A stretch of 64,000 nucleotides of DNA from Bactericera cockerelli (GCA_024516035.1 CM044967.1:5698859-5762858); one strand, 5' to 3'; shown: positions 10,999-22,450, counted from the stretch's first letter. A program made the numbers and translations. The notes: generated from the letters alone by a model not told the origin.

Positions 10999-11037
10999 CT
11001 GTTTTTAGACCTATCCGCATGATAGGTCTAAAAACAG
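10999..11037. other. Perfect 17-bp inverted repeat
   Basis: CTGTTTTTAGACCTATC and its exact complement GATAGGTCTAAAAACAG are separated by only five bases (CGCAT). No T-run or gene context explains it. It could be the core of a small foldback element. Confidence 0.75.
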
Positions 11038-11224
11038 TTGATATTTTTTTACTGATACCTATTATCTCATGCTCAAAATTAGTCAAAAGTCAAAATACAC
11101 TTTATGTGAGACGGTGAAAATTGAATTCGACGAAAATGTATACTACACAATGCAATAAAAAGAAGATTTTATTAAAACTAATAAAAATTGTATTAAAAAA
11201 TGTACCTTTTTCACAGCCTCACAT

Positions 11225-11256
<32 letters not shown>

Positions 11257-11345
11257 CCTCCCTCCCTCCCTCTTATCTCTCTATCTCTCTCTCCCTCCCT
11301 CTTATCTCTCCCTCCCTCTCATCTCTCTCTCTCTCACACACACTC
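11225..11345. repeat. CT-rich low-complexity tract
   Basis: Runs of CTCTCTCT and CCTCCCTC. Open frames across it are compositional. Confidence 0.9.
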
Positions 11346-11597
11346 ACCAAAATCAAATCTGAATGATAGGAACAAGGCATAACCAGACCTGTGGTGACAT
11401 ATGCAGAAGAAATTGAGATAACTTTTACGAAGATAACACATTCAAGTAGTTCATCTAATATTGAGGCTGCCATTCGGTATTGCCTCTTTTGAATTTTTAT
11501 TGTAATTCTTTCCCACCCTCCTCCTTCTCTTCTCTTCTTTTCCATCCTTATTTATCCGAGGGCACGGCAGTGCGCTAGGCCAAGTTTCTGCAAGAAC

Positions 11598-11806
11598 GGA
11601 AGGGTCTGTCCCGGTAGCTCAGTGGTAAAGGCGACACTCTCTGAATCCAGAGATACCAGAGGTCGCGGGTTCGAAACCCAGCCGGGACATGACAAGTTAT
11701 CCTCCCGTTTGGGATTTTTACCACATAATAATAGGTCTTGGGCTTACTGCTGGAATAATGGGACTTAATAGTCATAATCGGCAGTATAAATAAGGCGATA
11801 TTATTA
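11598..11806 (+). mobile_element. SINE-B
   Basis: A good full-length copy. The tRNA-like head starts GTCCCGGTAGCTCAGTGG and ends CCGGGAC, so the 7-bp acceptor stem still pairs. The B box is GCGGGTTCGAAACCC. The body and a TATTATT tail follow. Confidence 0.88.
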
Positions 11807-12116
11807 TCTTTACACGAAACGATTTTTCACCCGGTTTTTACACCCTTATATCTTTGGTTCTATTGACCATGGATCTATGAAATTTGGCACTTAATTATGT
11901 TCTCTTAATATCACTAAAAACATACTGAAATTTTCAGGAGTATGCAAAAAACTTTCAGAGAAAGGTAATTTTAAAATTTGCGATTTTGTAACTAACTGAC
12001 TGACTAACTTAGTGAGAGATAATCAAAATTATGAGGCACTTCTCGGCTACCTAGAAAGCCGAAATTTTGCATGTTGGTAGGGTTTATTGTAAAAGTAAGG
12101 AGCAAAATTGGCTAAA
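11807..12116. other. Stretch without a gene
   Basis: AT-rich, with no supported feature. Confidence 0.45.
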
Positions 12117-12330
12117 TTATGTGCACTGGTAGTCAAGTGGTTAATGCGCTAGTCCAGGTAGCGTTGGGATCTGTTGGTTTGAATCTCACCCAGTGCATGA
12201 ATTTTCCTCATTAATTTGAGTTTGTTTGTTACCTAATAATAAGACTCTGAAAGTTAGGTGGAAGAAAATGCTTCGAGCATCAACCTCGCCTGGTTGTTAC
12301 CTTCTGCTAAAGAGTGTTAGTATTAAGTTG
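12117..12330 (+). mobile_element. SINE-A
   Basis: The head GTGCACTGGTAGTCAAGTGG pairs with CCCAGTGCA. The B box is diverged (GGTTTGAATCTC). The body and the tail AGAGTGTTAGTATTA are present. Confidence 0.85.
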
Positions 12331-13799
12331 GAGGAACTCAGAAAACGGGTTTTAATAGAAAGAAATGGTTCAGTACCAAGGTAAATTGGCCGCAAAAAAC
12401 ATATCACTACCTTCATTTGCTATTTTTTTTTTGGATAGGAGCTCTGGCACTTGGCCCTTTTTTCAACGTCAGTTTTTGTGGTAGATTTTTTTTTACAATC
12501 GTAGCTTTAAAACTTTAATACGCATTTTATGGCATGTTTCAAAGGGCGAGTTTGGTACAATTTTTCACATTTTTGTCTAACAGATCCATGATCTATGGAC
12601 AATAGAAGATGTATTATTTTTTATGAATAGATCTACTATTCACGCCATGAGACCTTTGCCAATATGAGTTATTTCCATTATTTTAAAATCTCTTCAACAT
12701 TTTGTCAGCCATAACACAGTCACTTTTGCCTGGGGTCATGTCACACATATTGTGTGACACCAGAGTTCTGTTAGAAATTTTGTAGCTCAGTAATTGTGTG
12801 ACATTGCGTGCATTTTATATGAAGATTTGAAACTTTGGTGCCTGGAGAATTCTTAGCACTTTGACTGCCGGAGCTGATTTTTGCGGCGCGTCGAAAAAAT
12901 ATTCACGATTCTCTCAATCTCGAGCTTCTCTTTTTCATGCTTCCTCGAGCAATTTTCACTAATGGGCCTAATGGCTCCTCTCAATTTAATCTTGGCTATT
13001 GAACTCATTGAAGTATAAAAGAAAAGTGAGAAGTTCTACTATAAAAGAAAAGTGAGAAGTTCTACTATAAAAAAAAATTGAGAAGTTCTACTTAAATGTC
13101 AAAGACCACAACGGGTCAGACGCTGAAAGAATGTTGAAAACCACTACTCGGCGCGGCGCTGCGGAATAATACATTTTTATGACCGTTTCTCATATGTTCT
13201 CGAAAGTATCAAGTACGTGCTTTTCCTGTTAAATGCAAATAGTTCTCTATTTTAAGAGCAAATAAAAGGATATTACATAAAAGTGCCTTTTAGTTCGCTT
13301 CATGGAGGTTCGCCTTGGGTTTGCGTGGGTTGCCCTTCAAAAACAAGGAAATGAGAAATGAAAGGGTTGCTTCTCACAAGACGATTTTTATAGAAGGAAA
13401 AGAGATGGAAATTTGACGGAAAAAACTAGATGATCATAATAATTATTATAATAGGAAAATAACAATAATAATGATAGAGCTTTTTATACGGCCTCTCTAG
13501 AGCTTATACAGATTTGTTTAAAAGTAATTGGGGGTTTAAAAAGCTCTCTTGCTCCACCAGTTTAAAAGAAGGCATTCATAAAATTCTATAGATTATTCCT
13601 GGACATTAATGATTTTATACTTGCTCAATTGCTCATTCTGTCGTTGCAAATACAAGGATTTTTCGTCCAGCTGAAGATACCTAATAATCTTGAAACAGCT
13701 GTCCAAAAATTCATATTAAATTTAATATCATACAATTTCTCATTCTTCTGCTTTGATTGCAAAACAATCTACTATCTCTTCATTTTTTGTCATTTCTGG
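12331..13799. other. Long stretch without a gene
   Basis: AT-rich, with no credible ORF or splice-linked exon. Three direct copies of AAGAAAAGTGAGAAGTTCTA-like sequence lie at 13018-13095, part of a dispersed motif discussed in the findings. Confidence 0.45.
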
Positions 13800-13859
13800 G
13801 ATTCGAACCCCAACCTCCTGATGAGTGGACCACTGATAGGCTGCTGCGTTCGGTACCTG

Positions 13860-14000
13860 AGCTTTCATTAATGTCTGCACCTGAGTTACGGCCGGAGGCA
13901 TGGCCTTGTATTCATTTTTCCTGGCCCTGCTCTACACGAGGCATTGCCGTACATCATTTCAAGCCTGAATCCAGCGCCACCGTTCGTTAACACTCTGTAG
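13860..14000 (-). repeat. Dispersed repeat N, inverted
   Basis: GAGGCATTGCCGTACATC is the complement of the repeat core at 640 and 4290. Confidence 0.5.
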
Positions 14001-14286
14001 CCCGTGGTTTCTTTGTTAACGAGGTATGCGAGGAAAAAGCCGTAATGTGTAAATTGTAGGATAGAATGTCTGTAGATTGAGTGGCTAATATTTAATGTCT
14101 ATAATATTAAATATATAATGAGAGAGTGCTGTCGATCAGATCCTTGGGTGATCGCGGAATCGATTTAGCCTCAGTGTTAGCGGGTTCTTGGTTCTGACAA
14201 CATCGGTGGGAAAATAGTTTGACGAGAAAGAAAAGTGTGGAATTATTATAAAACAGGAAAACTCGTAGTTTAATAGTGTGATTAAA

Positions 14287-14304
14287 ATGGTTCTTTCAGT
14301 TACG
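14287..14304 (+). CDS. Unrecognised gene, coding exon 1 (18 bases)
   Basis: Codes MVLSVT and ends in phase 0 at donor GTAAGT (14305). The preceding 180 bases are a plausible 5' UTR with no other in-frame start needed. Confidence 0.6.
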
Positions 14305-17300
14305 GTAAGTCACATGGAGGTGAATTTCTAGGTGATGTTGTGATATTTTGTCTTCCTTTTTTTATTCAGCACAAGTGTCTCTCTAACTTTTCTAATAAAT
14401 CCTTTTCTTGTCATCTTTTTTTTTCTCATCTTTTCAATCTTTTTTTTTTTATGCATACTTACGCAATAATCCTATTGCATTTACGTGTATGATGGAGTAT
14501 CTTCTATTATAAAGTGGTGTTTTTCAAATTTATAGTTAAACACACCTTTTTTTTTACTTTCCTTAACCTATAATAAGGAAAGTATTGTATTCGTCGAAAA
14601 TTTGACCTACCCAGTTTTTCACATTTCTGGACGAATTATAGCCTCAGGATACCAAAAAAGTTGTTTTCGGCCATTGGTCCGTGCGTCCATGTGTCTGTGA
14701 ACACGATATCTCGAGAACGGTAAGAGCTAGAGACTCGAAATTTGGTATGGAAATTAATTTTATACACCAGACGAACCGCGAAACTTTTGGTTGAAATTGG
14801 CCCCAATTTACCGGTATTTACCGGGGACCCGCTTTGACTAACTTTTTTATTATTCATCCTAGATGGGGCTTGTGACATATCAAGTTCAATGATTTTGAAG
14901 TGCTGATTACAAATTTGGCATTGATTTTCAGCTACCTGTTACCGTTGAGTCACCCACCAGTGGCGGAATTCGTGGGGATAGGATGTTTACACCTATTTTT
15001 TTCATTTTGTAATGCCGTCATTGGTCGTTACTTAAACCACTCATTTTTTCTCACGAGGTATGATTGGACCCCGCGCATCGAAAGTAAAGAGTAGATTTTG
15101 TTCTACCCAGTCGAGGAGCCACTCATTTTTCCTCACGAGGTATGAGAAGACCCCGGGCATCAAAAGAACAGAGTAGATTTTTTCTAACCTGTTGGGAACC
15201 GAACCTGAGTCTGTATTTAAAACAACAACAAAAAAACAAACAATAAAAAAAGAAAACAATAACTTCCGAAACTAATATTAGAAATTCATCGGAAGTAAAA
15301 CCAAGACGATATAAACAAACATCAGACTTTTGCAAAACTGTAAAACATCGATTTTCAGAAACCCTTGACAACAATTTCCAAATTCTAAATCTCTTCTTCC
15401 GAGTAATTCGTTAAGGGTAGGATTACTTAAATCCTAAAATCTACTCACATCAAAAAGTATCAATACTCTTGTACCGAGAAATTCCTTTTTAAGATTATAT
15501 TGCTATTTCGAAACTCATCCGTCACAGTAATGCATACATACGCACATCCAGTACCTACTAATGATATTGAGCCACTGTACCCAAAACGGGAGTTAGTTCA
15601 GACGACGTAGTCGTAAAGACGGCACCCTGTGAATCCAGAGGTCGCGGGTTCGAAACCCAGCCGGGACATGGCATGTTATATTCTCCCATTTGGGATTTTT
15701 ACCACATATGTCCTAGGTCTTGGAACAATGGGACTTTATAGTCTCAATCGGGCATTATAAATAAGGTGACATAATTATTATTATTATTTTTTTTAAATTT
15801 TCCATTTATTTATTACATTATATTATTGTTACAGATTTTAAAATAATAGAATGGTACCCTTTCTCAAAGTTAAAAATAAATGTGTTAATTACCATATTAC
15901 TTAGTAGTTACCCAGTGCTTTGCAACCAAAAGTGTTTGAATGTCAGAATTTGTCTCAGAAGCTGTTTTCCCCCTATCATAATTATGGTACCTTAAATAGT
16001 GAGAGCACATTGAATCTATCAAAATTTTCCGGATTCGTTACTATCATTATTACTTTCTATTCCCTATAAGAACCGACCTCAATATATAGCTTGATCGATA
16101 AGGCGGCCGACTTGTAACCTGGAGGTCGGTGGTTCAAGTCCCAAGTTCACCAAAGATTAAGTAAAGCGAGTTTGAGTAGTTGTGACATCACAAAAGTTAT
16201 TAACATAAATGTGATAACTTTTTTTTACTTTTTTTACTATCCTGTGAAAGGATAGTAATGGAATCACCAAAATATTCGATAGGTAGTCAGTTTTTTTTTC
16301 TCGAGTGAGTGATTTTTTTTAATTATAAAAAAATCTCTTTGTGTCTCACTCCACTTTAAATGTCAAAGACCATAATGTCAATGGATATATGTCCGTCGGA
16401 CTTTTACTTGCACGTTGAGAAGAGATCAATGTTTTTATGGTACATACATCTACTCGAAAATATGTTCAAATGTAGTAAATATATATACTATTTCTCTCTC
16501 TCTCTCACTGCCAATTATAGACACAATACTTCCTCGTGAATGCTAATCAAAATTTTCAACTTTTACTATCGCTAGAATCAGAGATTCTACACATTTTTTT
16601 CAAAAGTTTTTCTACATTCTAATTTTTACAAAAAATCTGTATCGGCAAGTCGTGGCTTATTTTTTGACTTTTTTGTTCAAAATTTCGGATATTCTTAAAT
16701 ATCAGAGCTCAATCAAAATGTATAAACAAGTAATTATAAATGCACTATGTGAAACGCTAATACGCTTTTACATACAAAATTTCATCAAAATCGGATGTAC
16801 CGTTCACGAGATATAAGTAAAAAGTTAGTGGTCAGGCGCATGGTCTCTCTCACCAAAAGTTGATTAATTAAAAATGGGAGCGTCTACAGAATGTCTCTTA
16901 TATGTGTACAAAATTTCTTCGAAATCCGTTCAGTAGTTTCTGAAACAAAACCAAAGTTGCTCAGGAGGTTATGAAACATCCACAAATATGAAGAAAATAC
17001 TTCCGATAACGAATACAATACTTCCGATTTCTAATATTAGAAATTTCTCGGAAGTAATAATTTTGTATTTTCAGTTTTCTATAAATGAAAATGTATGCAA
17101 AATTTCTTGTAGCCAGTAACTCGTATAATCTATTCCAGTATATCCACATTCCCAGTATCAATCATCATGATGACAAACCCGCACGGATCAAAAGACTTCC
17201 CTTGGAATAAAGTTTTCCTTTCATCTCTTCTATTCACTGGTAGTCAAGTTGTTAACGCGCTAGTCTGGTAATCCAGGTAGCGTAGGGATCCGTTGGTTCG

Positions 17301-19703
17301 AATCCCACCCAGTGCATAAATTTTTCCTCATTAATTTGAGTTTGCAACCACATAATAATAAGACTCTAAGGGTTAGGAGGTAGTAAATGCTTTGACCATT
17401 AACCTCGCCTGGTGGTTACCTTCGACTAAAGAGTATTATTATTCATGCAATTATGCCTTGTGTGTACAATGTACATTGGGCAATGTGTTTCTGTCATTAA
17501 CACAAAGGGTTGGGTGGAAGAGATTGCCATAGGCAATAACCCCGCCCTTTAGTTAGGACATAATTATGTATATATTTTGTTTTTTTGTTTTGTTTTGTTT
17601 TTTTTTTTTCCTTGTTTATATTATTTATAATGTCTATTTTTATATTTACCATTATTTGTCTGTATATATGTTCTTCCTACTAATAAAGAGTTTCTAAATA
17701 AATAAATTAAAAATAATAAATAAATAGATAAAACACAACTAACATGTTCTTCAGCCGACCTCCGTGGCTCAGTGGTTAAGAGCATTGGTTACTGACCCTG
17801 AGTTTGCGGGTTCGAATCCAGGCCGGAGCGGAAAATTCTGACCGAGTTTTTACGTTTGAGGAATAGCATGGATGTAAAGGTAAAGTGCCCTGAAGTAATG
17901 CAAAAACGGTTCCGGGACACACTTACCTTTAAAAAAAAAGTACATCTCCATAGTTGAGCACACAAATATCACCATCGCGGGTCTTACATACGTCGTTATA
18001 ACCGAATGTACTTATGTGTTGCATATTCACTTTATGTGGGGGTAAAATTGTAAAAAAAAACTTGGGTAAACATGACTTTAGTAAGCAGAAAACCTGAATA
18101 ATTAAAAAAAAAACATGACAATGAAAAGTCTGGCTGGGGGACTATAAACAGGGAGTAGACCAGCAGTCTGGCTGGGGGACTATAAACAGGGAGTAGACCA
18201 GCCTTTTAAAGACAGTGGTAGAAGTCCTGAGTCATTCCTCCACTGTCTGGCTACCATCGTTCACGATGACGCCACACTATGATGATATGATGATGATGTT
18301 CTGTTCCAGGAATGCGTGCTCATCTGCTACCTGACTTTGTTCGTCAAACTGTCGTCTCTCGAGAAGATCATGAAATCGGACGACGGCAAAGGCAAGGGCG
18401 ACAATCAGGAGGCCATGATGGGGCAGGACCAACAGACCAACCCCAGCAACAACTACATGAGTCCTAACAACATCCCTGTGTCGCTGTATCAGACCCAGAA
18501 GTACATAGCTGTCCCGCTGACGGTGGCTGAAGCTAGGCCCCTGCTGCCCGTGGTGTTGGTTAATGGTGAGTTACCGACCTCAGTAGCTTGATCGATAAGG
18601 CAGCGGACTTGTAACCTGGAGGTCGGTGGTTCGTGTACCAAAGTTTGGCAAAACTTTAATAAAGCGAGTGTGAGTAAGTGTGATATCATGCACGATTGAG
18701 ATGAACACCAAAGTGATATTAAAGGAAGATATGTACATTGCATTTACAGTGCTGAATCTTTGGTTCTCTGAGCTCCAGACATCTGTTTCCGCCTAGTAGC
18801 CTCGTCACAGCTATGATAATAACTTGATATTTTAACTATGGCGCAAAATAATAATATGATATGATAACTGTGGCAGTAAAATCATATTACAAATAATTGA
18901 AATAATTATAAATATGATGACAGGCTGGGTGAGGTTTATATGGGTAGCTGGTACGATTCCCAGCGAATGGAGGGTAAAATCCCCGTCCTAATCAGGCGTT
19001 AGAAAGGGCATCCAGCCATAAAAATGAGCCACAACCGAACAAAATCAACCATGAGGTTGAACAATGCCGACCCTAAGTAGGTTTGGGAAAAAGGCAAAGT
19101 GAAAGAAGAAGGAGAAATGATGATAACTATGGTAGCGAAATCATAATACAAATTATAAAAATAATAACATGATAATTATGATGACATGAGAACTAATTAT
19201 TATTATCAGTATAATCAGTATAAACAGAAAAGTGAGAAGTCGTATTATTACCTAGTTACTATTTGTTTTCAGGTAAAGACATAGATTCGCCGGAGAAGCA
19301 TGGATACCCGCCACTACCCGCATCCCCCACGACCAATTTCCAGTTCCCACAACAGTACCAGTTCCCCATGAATGCCAAACCCGATACCAAAACCACACGG
19401 CAATTTTCGTCGCGTCAGCTCAACTACCCCTCCGCGTCCAACTTCGCATCGCCGTCGAAATACTCGACTAGTGCTTACGCAATGGCGTCGTCCAGACTCG
19501 TCAGCCCGCGACACAAGTCCACCCCAGGGTCATTCGTCCGACAAATCCCTCAAAGCTCCCAGCACAGGGAAACTCTGACGCACGCCTTGAATCATCCGCC
19601 TTTCTTTGTGCCAAAATCGATCACCGCCGCCATAAAACAGAAACAGCAGCTTCGCGAGTTTCGACCCAGTAGCAGCAACCCAGCCGATTATTACGAGAAG
19701 TGA
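14287..19703 (+). CDS. Three-exon gene for an unrecognised 234-residue protein
   Basis: Join 14287-14304, 18310-18565 and 19273-19703 (705 bases, 234 residues plus TGA). The start is the ATG in AAAATGG. Exon 1 codes only six residues before a perfect GTAAGT. Every junction keeps phase. Residues 1-23 form a hydrophobic stretch with two cysteines (VTECVLICYLTLFVKL), suggesting a signal peptide or membrane anchor. A charged Lys/Gly/Asp stretch follows, then a Pro/Ser/Gln/Asn-rich region and a basic C-terminus ending NPADYYEK. The composition suggests mostly disordered sequence. I recognise no domain and assign no function. Introns hold SINEs and a dispersed repeat. The splice model is an inference from consensus sites and phase; a missed upstream or alternative exon is possible. 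Confidence 0.7.
14551..14975 (+). repeat. Dispersed repeat L (element ending in CTTTCCTTAT)
   Basis: The segment from TTACTTTCCTTAACC through CTCGAAATTTGGTATGG recurs inverted at 57180-57745. A more distant relative is at 58083-58400. The shared AAGGAAAGTATTG end and CTCGAGAACG block suggest a mobile element of unknown class. Confidence 0.6.
15036..15195 (-). repeat. Two tandem SINE-F body fragments
   Basis: CCACTCATTTTTTCTCACGA and CCACTCATTTTTCCTCACGA begin two copies of about 78 bases that complement the SINE-F body (CTCATACTTCGTGAG). Confidence 0.55.
15598..15790 (+). mobile_element. SINE-B
   Basis: The head is degenerate, but the B box GCGGGTTCGAAACCCAGCC, the body CCCATTTGGGATTTTTACC and the ATTATTATT tail are clear. 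Confidence 0.8.
16072..16222 (+). mobile_element. SINE-D
   Basis: CCGACCTCAATATATAGCTT head, GGTCGGTGGTTCAAGTC box, and TTTGAGTAGTTGTGACATCA body. Confidence 0.82.
16223..17232. other. Stretch without a gene, repeat-like
   Basis: Begins with ACTATCCTGTGAAAGGATAGT, an inverted repeat resembling the ends of repeat L. The rest is AT-rich, with ATTTCTAATATTAGAAAT palindromes near 17028. No ORF is supported. Confidence 0.45.
17233..17445 (+). mobile_element. SINE-A
   Basis: CACTGGTAGTCAAGTTG head, GGTTCGAATCCCACCCAGTG box and acceptor-stem partner, CCTCGCCTGGTGGTTACC and AAAGAGTATTATTATT tail. Confidence 0.88.
17500..17705 (+). repeat. Dispersed repeat P
   Basis: The block GGTTGGGTGGAAGAGATTGC to AACCCCGCCCTTTAGTTAGG, then an AT-rich body and AATAAAGAG, recurs at 28395-28575 and, in part, at 54960-55110 and 55350. 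Confidence 0.7.
17755..17938 (+). mobile_element. SINE-E
   Basis: Head CCGACCTCCGTGGCTCAG, box GCGGGTTCGAATCCAGGCC, body AAAGTGCCCTGAAGTAATG and an A-rich tail. The second copy is at 48189-48380. Confidence 0.82.
18124..18298 (+). repeat. Dispersed repeat H next to exon 2
   Basis: A 41-bp subrepeat (GTCTGGCTGGGGGACTATAA) occurs twice, followed by GACAGTGGTAGAAG, CATTCCTCCACTGTCTGGCT and CATCGTTCACGATGACGCCA. It stops about 10 bases before the exon-2 acceptor. Other copies lie near 37297, 43790, 55110, 60667 and 62160-63170. Confidence 0.75.
18310..18565 (+). CDS. Unrecognised gene, coding exon 2
   Basis: Acceptor TTCTGTTCCAG; donor GTGAGT at 18566. Starts GAATGCGTGC in phase 0 and ends in phase 1 after VLVN. 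It codes most of the hydrophobic N-terminus and a Lys/Asp/Gly-rich region. Confidence 0.72.
18574..18725 (+). mobile_element. SINE-D nine bases after the exon-2 donor
   Basis: ACCGACCTCAGTAGCTTGAT head, GGTCGGTGGTTCGTG box and GAGTAAGTGTGATATCA body. Confidence 0.82.
18915..19110 (+). repeat. SINE-C body fragment
   Basis: CAGGCTGGGTGAGGTT, TGGGTAGCTGGTACGATTCC and GGGCATCCAGCC match the body of the copy at 48413-48840. The tRNA-like head is absent. Confidence 0.65.
19273..19703 (+). CDS. Unrecognised gene, coding exon 3 and stop
   Basis: Acceptor TTTGTTTTCAG. The split glycine codon is restored with exon 2. Codes 143 residues rich in Pro, Ser, Gln and Tyr, ending NPADYYEK at TGA. Its composition is clearly less AT-rich than its surroundings, supporting real coding sequence. 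Confidence 0.75.
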
Positions 19704-20238
19704 ACTTTGAGAAAAGAGCTGAATGAAGTACGTTTGATGCATTGGCAAATGGTACAGCAACCATTTATAATCAAGAATCATAGCTATTTATTATTCAAAT
19801 AGATAATTTAACTAATTATCTAATTCTATTTACCTATCAGCATTATTATATCGAATATAATCATACTAAACAATTATAATCATACTGCTATCAAATATAA
19901 TCATTTATTACAAAAGTTGTTTTTGGAATGTAGCTGTCTATTTTTTTAAACAACTAAAAATACTTAATAACAAACTTCATAATCAGATTTTGCAATGTTA
20001 ATAATAGTCCAAATCGAACTTGCAACTTTTCATTCTAAAGTCTAAAAAAATAGTACAACTTTTATTGTTCTTTTTGATGTACTTATATTTATGGAATTTG
20101 GTGTGTGACTTATGTCGTTTTCTTCTATTTTCTACCGTTATATTGTTGGGGTATTTTTATTAGCACAGCTAATTTTTTTGGGAGCTTTTCGTTAAGTTTT
20201 CATTTTATTTTTTCATCAGTAAATGTTAAAAACATTTA
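19704..20238 (+). other. Probable 3' UTR and AT-rich flank
   Basis: Follows the stop codon of the unrecognised gene. No canonical AATAAA is seen close by; one lies near 20818, beyond the MITE at 20239. Confidence 0.35.
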
Positions 20239-20367
20239 GGGCGAAATTAATAGACAACATCAATAACTTAAGTCGTTGGTAAGTGTCGGTTTTCCCTATC
20301 TTACACAGTACGCAATCCGTGACTGAGCGCCACAGAGGTATTACCAAAACGTCTATTAATTCCGCCC
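20239..20367. mobile_element. PIF/Harbinger-like MITE, family K (129 bp)
   Basis: Inverted ends GGGCGAAATTAATAGAC and GTCTATTAATTCCGCCC, flanked by TTA at 20236-20238 and 20368-20370. A copy of exactly the same length is at 29919-30047. Confidence 0.85.
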
Positions 20368-20370
20368 TTA

Positions 20371-21119
20371 GATTTAAGTTTCCTTCTAGTAATTTCGTTT
20401 TCCGCACTTTGCTTTTATTGGATCTTTTCTGCTTCAATCTTCAAGGACTGTTCACTTGAAGCATATCTCCAAATTTCAAAAATTAGAAGCTGCTGTATTT
20501 TGAAATATCCTACCGAATTTGATAACCTAAAATAGGTCTTGAACCCAAATCACTAATTTTTTTCCCTCTAATTTCGCCCATTTTTAGAGAACATTTTCAC
20601 TAACATTAGATTTAAGATGTTATCAACATAACCTATTTTACTTTTTACTAACATTTAATTAGTTTTATATTTTTCATACGATTCAATCGATTCATTACTT
20701 TTATTCATAAAAAATATTTCAATGTGGATTTTTAAAGAGATGCTTTATTAATCTGTTGATGTAAAGGGATCTGTGTAAATCTGTTTATCCCTGTCTAGTT
20801 TTTACACTCAACAGTCTAAATAAAACATTTACTTTCCTTATACAACCAAGATACGATCAGAAATTCAGAACACTCATACGAAACATGACAATCTGAAAAA
20901 CCTACTACTCCAACACATAAAACCACCGTATTTTGCAAAAAAATTAATGGAAAACAGAAAAATACAACAACAAAAAGAAAACAAGTAAATACTCGTACAA
21001 TGATTTCGAGAACATTCAGTATATTTTCTACAGTTAAAAATAAATTTCTATAGCTAATTTGTATTTAGAACCCACCCCTTTAAAAGTGCGGCTTGTAACA
21101 TCTTTTGAGTCATATAAGG
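20371..21119. other. Stretch without a gene
   Basis: AT-rich, with no ORF, splice-linked exon or clear repeat recognised. Confidence 0.45.
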
Positions 21120-21325
21120 TTTGTATGAGGTTAACGCAGTAGTCTGGTAATGCAGGTAGCGTAGGGGTCCTTTGGTTCGAATTCCACCCAGTGCATGAAT
21201 TTTTCCTCAATAATTTGAGTTTGTGACTACATATAAATAAGACTCTGAGGGTTAGGTGGTAGAAAGTGCTTTGAGCATTAACCTCGCCTGGTGGTTACCT
21301 TCCACTAAAGAGTGTTATTATGTTT
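21120..21325 (+). mobile_element. SINE-A, head partly lost
   Basis: GCAGTAGTCTGGTAATGCAG, GGTTCGAATTCCACCCAGTG and the family tail are present. The first bases of the head are missing. Confidence 0.8.
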
Positions 21326-21545
21326 GTATTATTATTTTTCAACATCCAGTAACGAAAAGCACCAGAAAGATATCTTCAAAGAAAAGAAACGTCTGAGTGT
21401 TTAGATAATTCTCTCAATTATTAAAATAAAACCGTAGTAGGTAGTCATAGTGTACAATCTTTCAACACCACATTGAATTATAAAAATTAAATAAAAAATA
21501 ACAAAATTAAAGAAAACTACAAAAAATGAAGTTCTTATTTTAGTT

Positions 21546-21932
21546 AATTGAATGGGTGAGTAGAAGAACCAGGAATGTCAAAAATCGACTTTTCAGGAAA
21601 GCAAAAATAAGATTTGTCTTATTTTTGCTTTCCTGATGCTAATGAGTATAATAAAATTAAATTTTACATTCCTTGTTATTCGACAAGATTCTCATAACTA
21701 GGTACTAATACCGCTAGCAAAAGTGGTCAGTGATTTTGTTACATTCCTTGATTTACATCAGATTTTTTTTCCGCTTCCCCCACTTTAAAATCGAAAAAAA
21801 ATATACTTTTAAGGGGTATTTCTCCTTCATATTCACAGAGATGATAGAAAAGAGTACATTCCTTCTAATTCTACGAAGAAAAAAAAAAATCGATTTTTGA
21901 CATTCCTGGTTCTTCTACTCACCCATTCAATT
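21546..21932. mobile_element. MITE with perfect 43-bp terminal inverted repeats
   Basis: The left end begins AATTGAATGGGTGAGTAGAA and runs to 21588. The right end (21890-21932) is its exact complement by eye. An inner hairpin (GGAAAGCAAAAATAAGA / TCTTATTTTTGCTTTCC) follows the left arm. There is no ORF inside. Confidence 0.85.
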
Positions 21933-21966
21933 TCATTTTCATTTCTACGAGATAATGATAAATAAA

Positions 21967-22250
21967 GCGCAAGAATAGCTCAGTGGTTAATCACTCGCTT
22001 ACCATGCGGAAGGTCCCGGGTTCAAACCCCCGCGCCGACAAAAAGTTGTACTGAAAATTTGGTTACAGTTGTATAGAAGGGATACCTTCCGGTGCGCTCG
22101 TGTTGACCCAGCACCTAATTGGGAAGTATTGTGTCACTTCGCGCCCATCAGAGGGGAGGCATACTACGGGGTGGGCAGGCTACAACACAGACCATTCTTT
22201 TAGGCATTGTCATGGTGGAGATGGAGCGATCAGTGAGAAGGGAAATTCAA
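21967..22250 (+). mobile_element. SINE-G
   Basis: Head GCGCAAGAATAGCTCAGTGG, box CCGGGTTCAAACCCCCGCGC, body TTTGGTTACAGTTGT, GTGTTGACCCAGCACCTAA and CAGAGGGGAGGCATACTACG. Confidence 0.82.
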
Positions 22251-22304
22251 TAAAGAAGCTGGTATTTCCTACCCAACCCGAGAAAAATTAAGAAGCTGTG
22301 ACTC

Positions 22305-22450
22305 TTTCCAGAAACTCTCTCGGCTTTCTCCACTCTCAAAATCCCTGAATCTCCGTTTCAACCGTCACAAAACGCACTTTGATTGGTTATTGCGTTCAAA
22401 GTAACCAATCAGAGTGCGTTGTGTGACGGTTAAAAGGGAGGGTTGGGGAC
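22305..22450. repeat. Foldback MITE, family I
   Basis: TCAACCGTCACAAAACGCAC and GTGCGTTGTGTGACGGTTAA form the inner arms around CAATCA. Same family as 463-620. Confidence 0.7.

Noticed and set aside
10796..11086. 96-codon minus-strand ORF
   Set aside because: It contains the perfect hairpin, has no recognisable domain, and lies in a repeat-rich area.
11121..11545. ORFs over the CT-rich tract
   Set aside because: Leu/Ser or Arg/Glu repeats from simple sequence.
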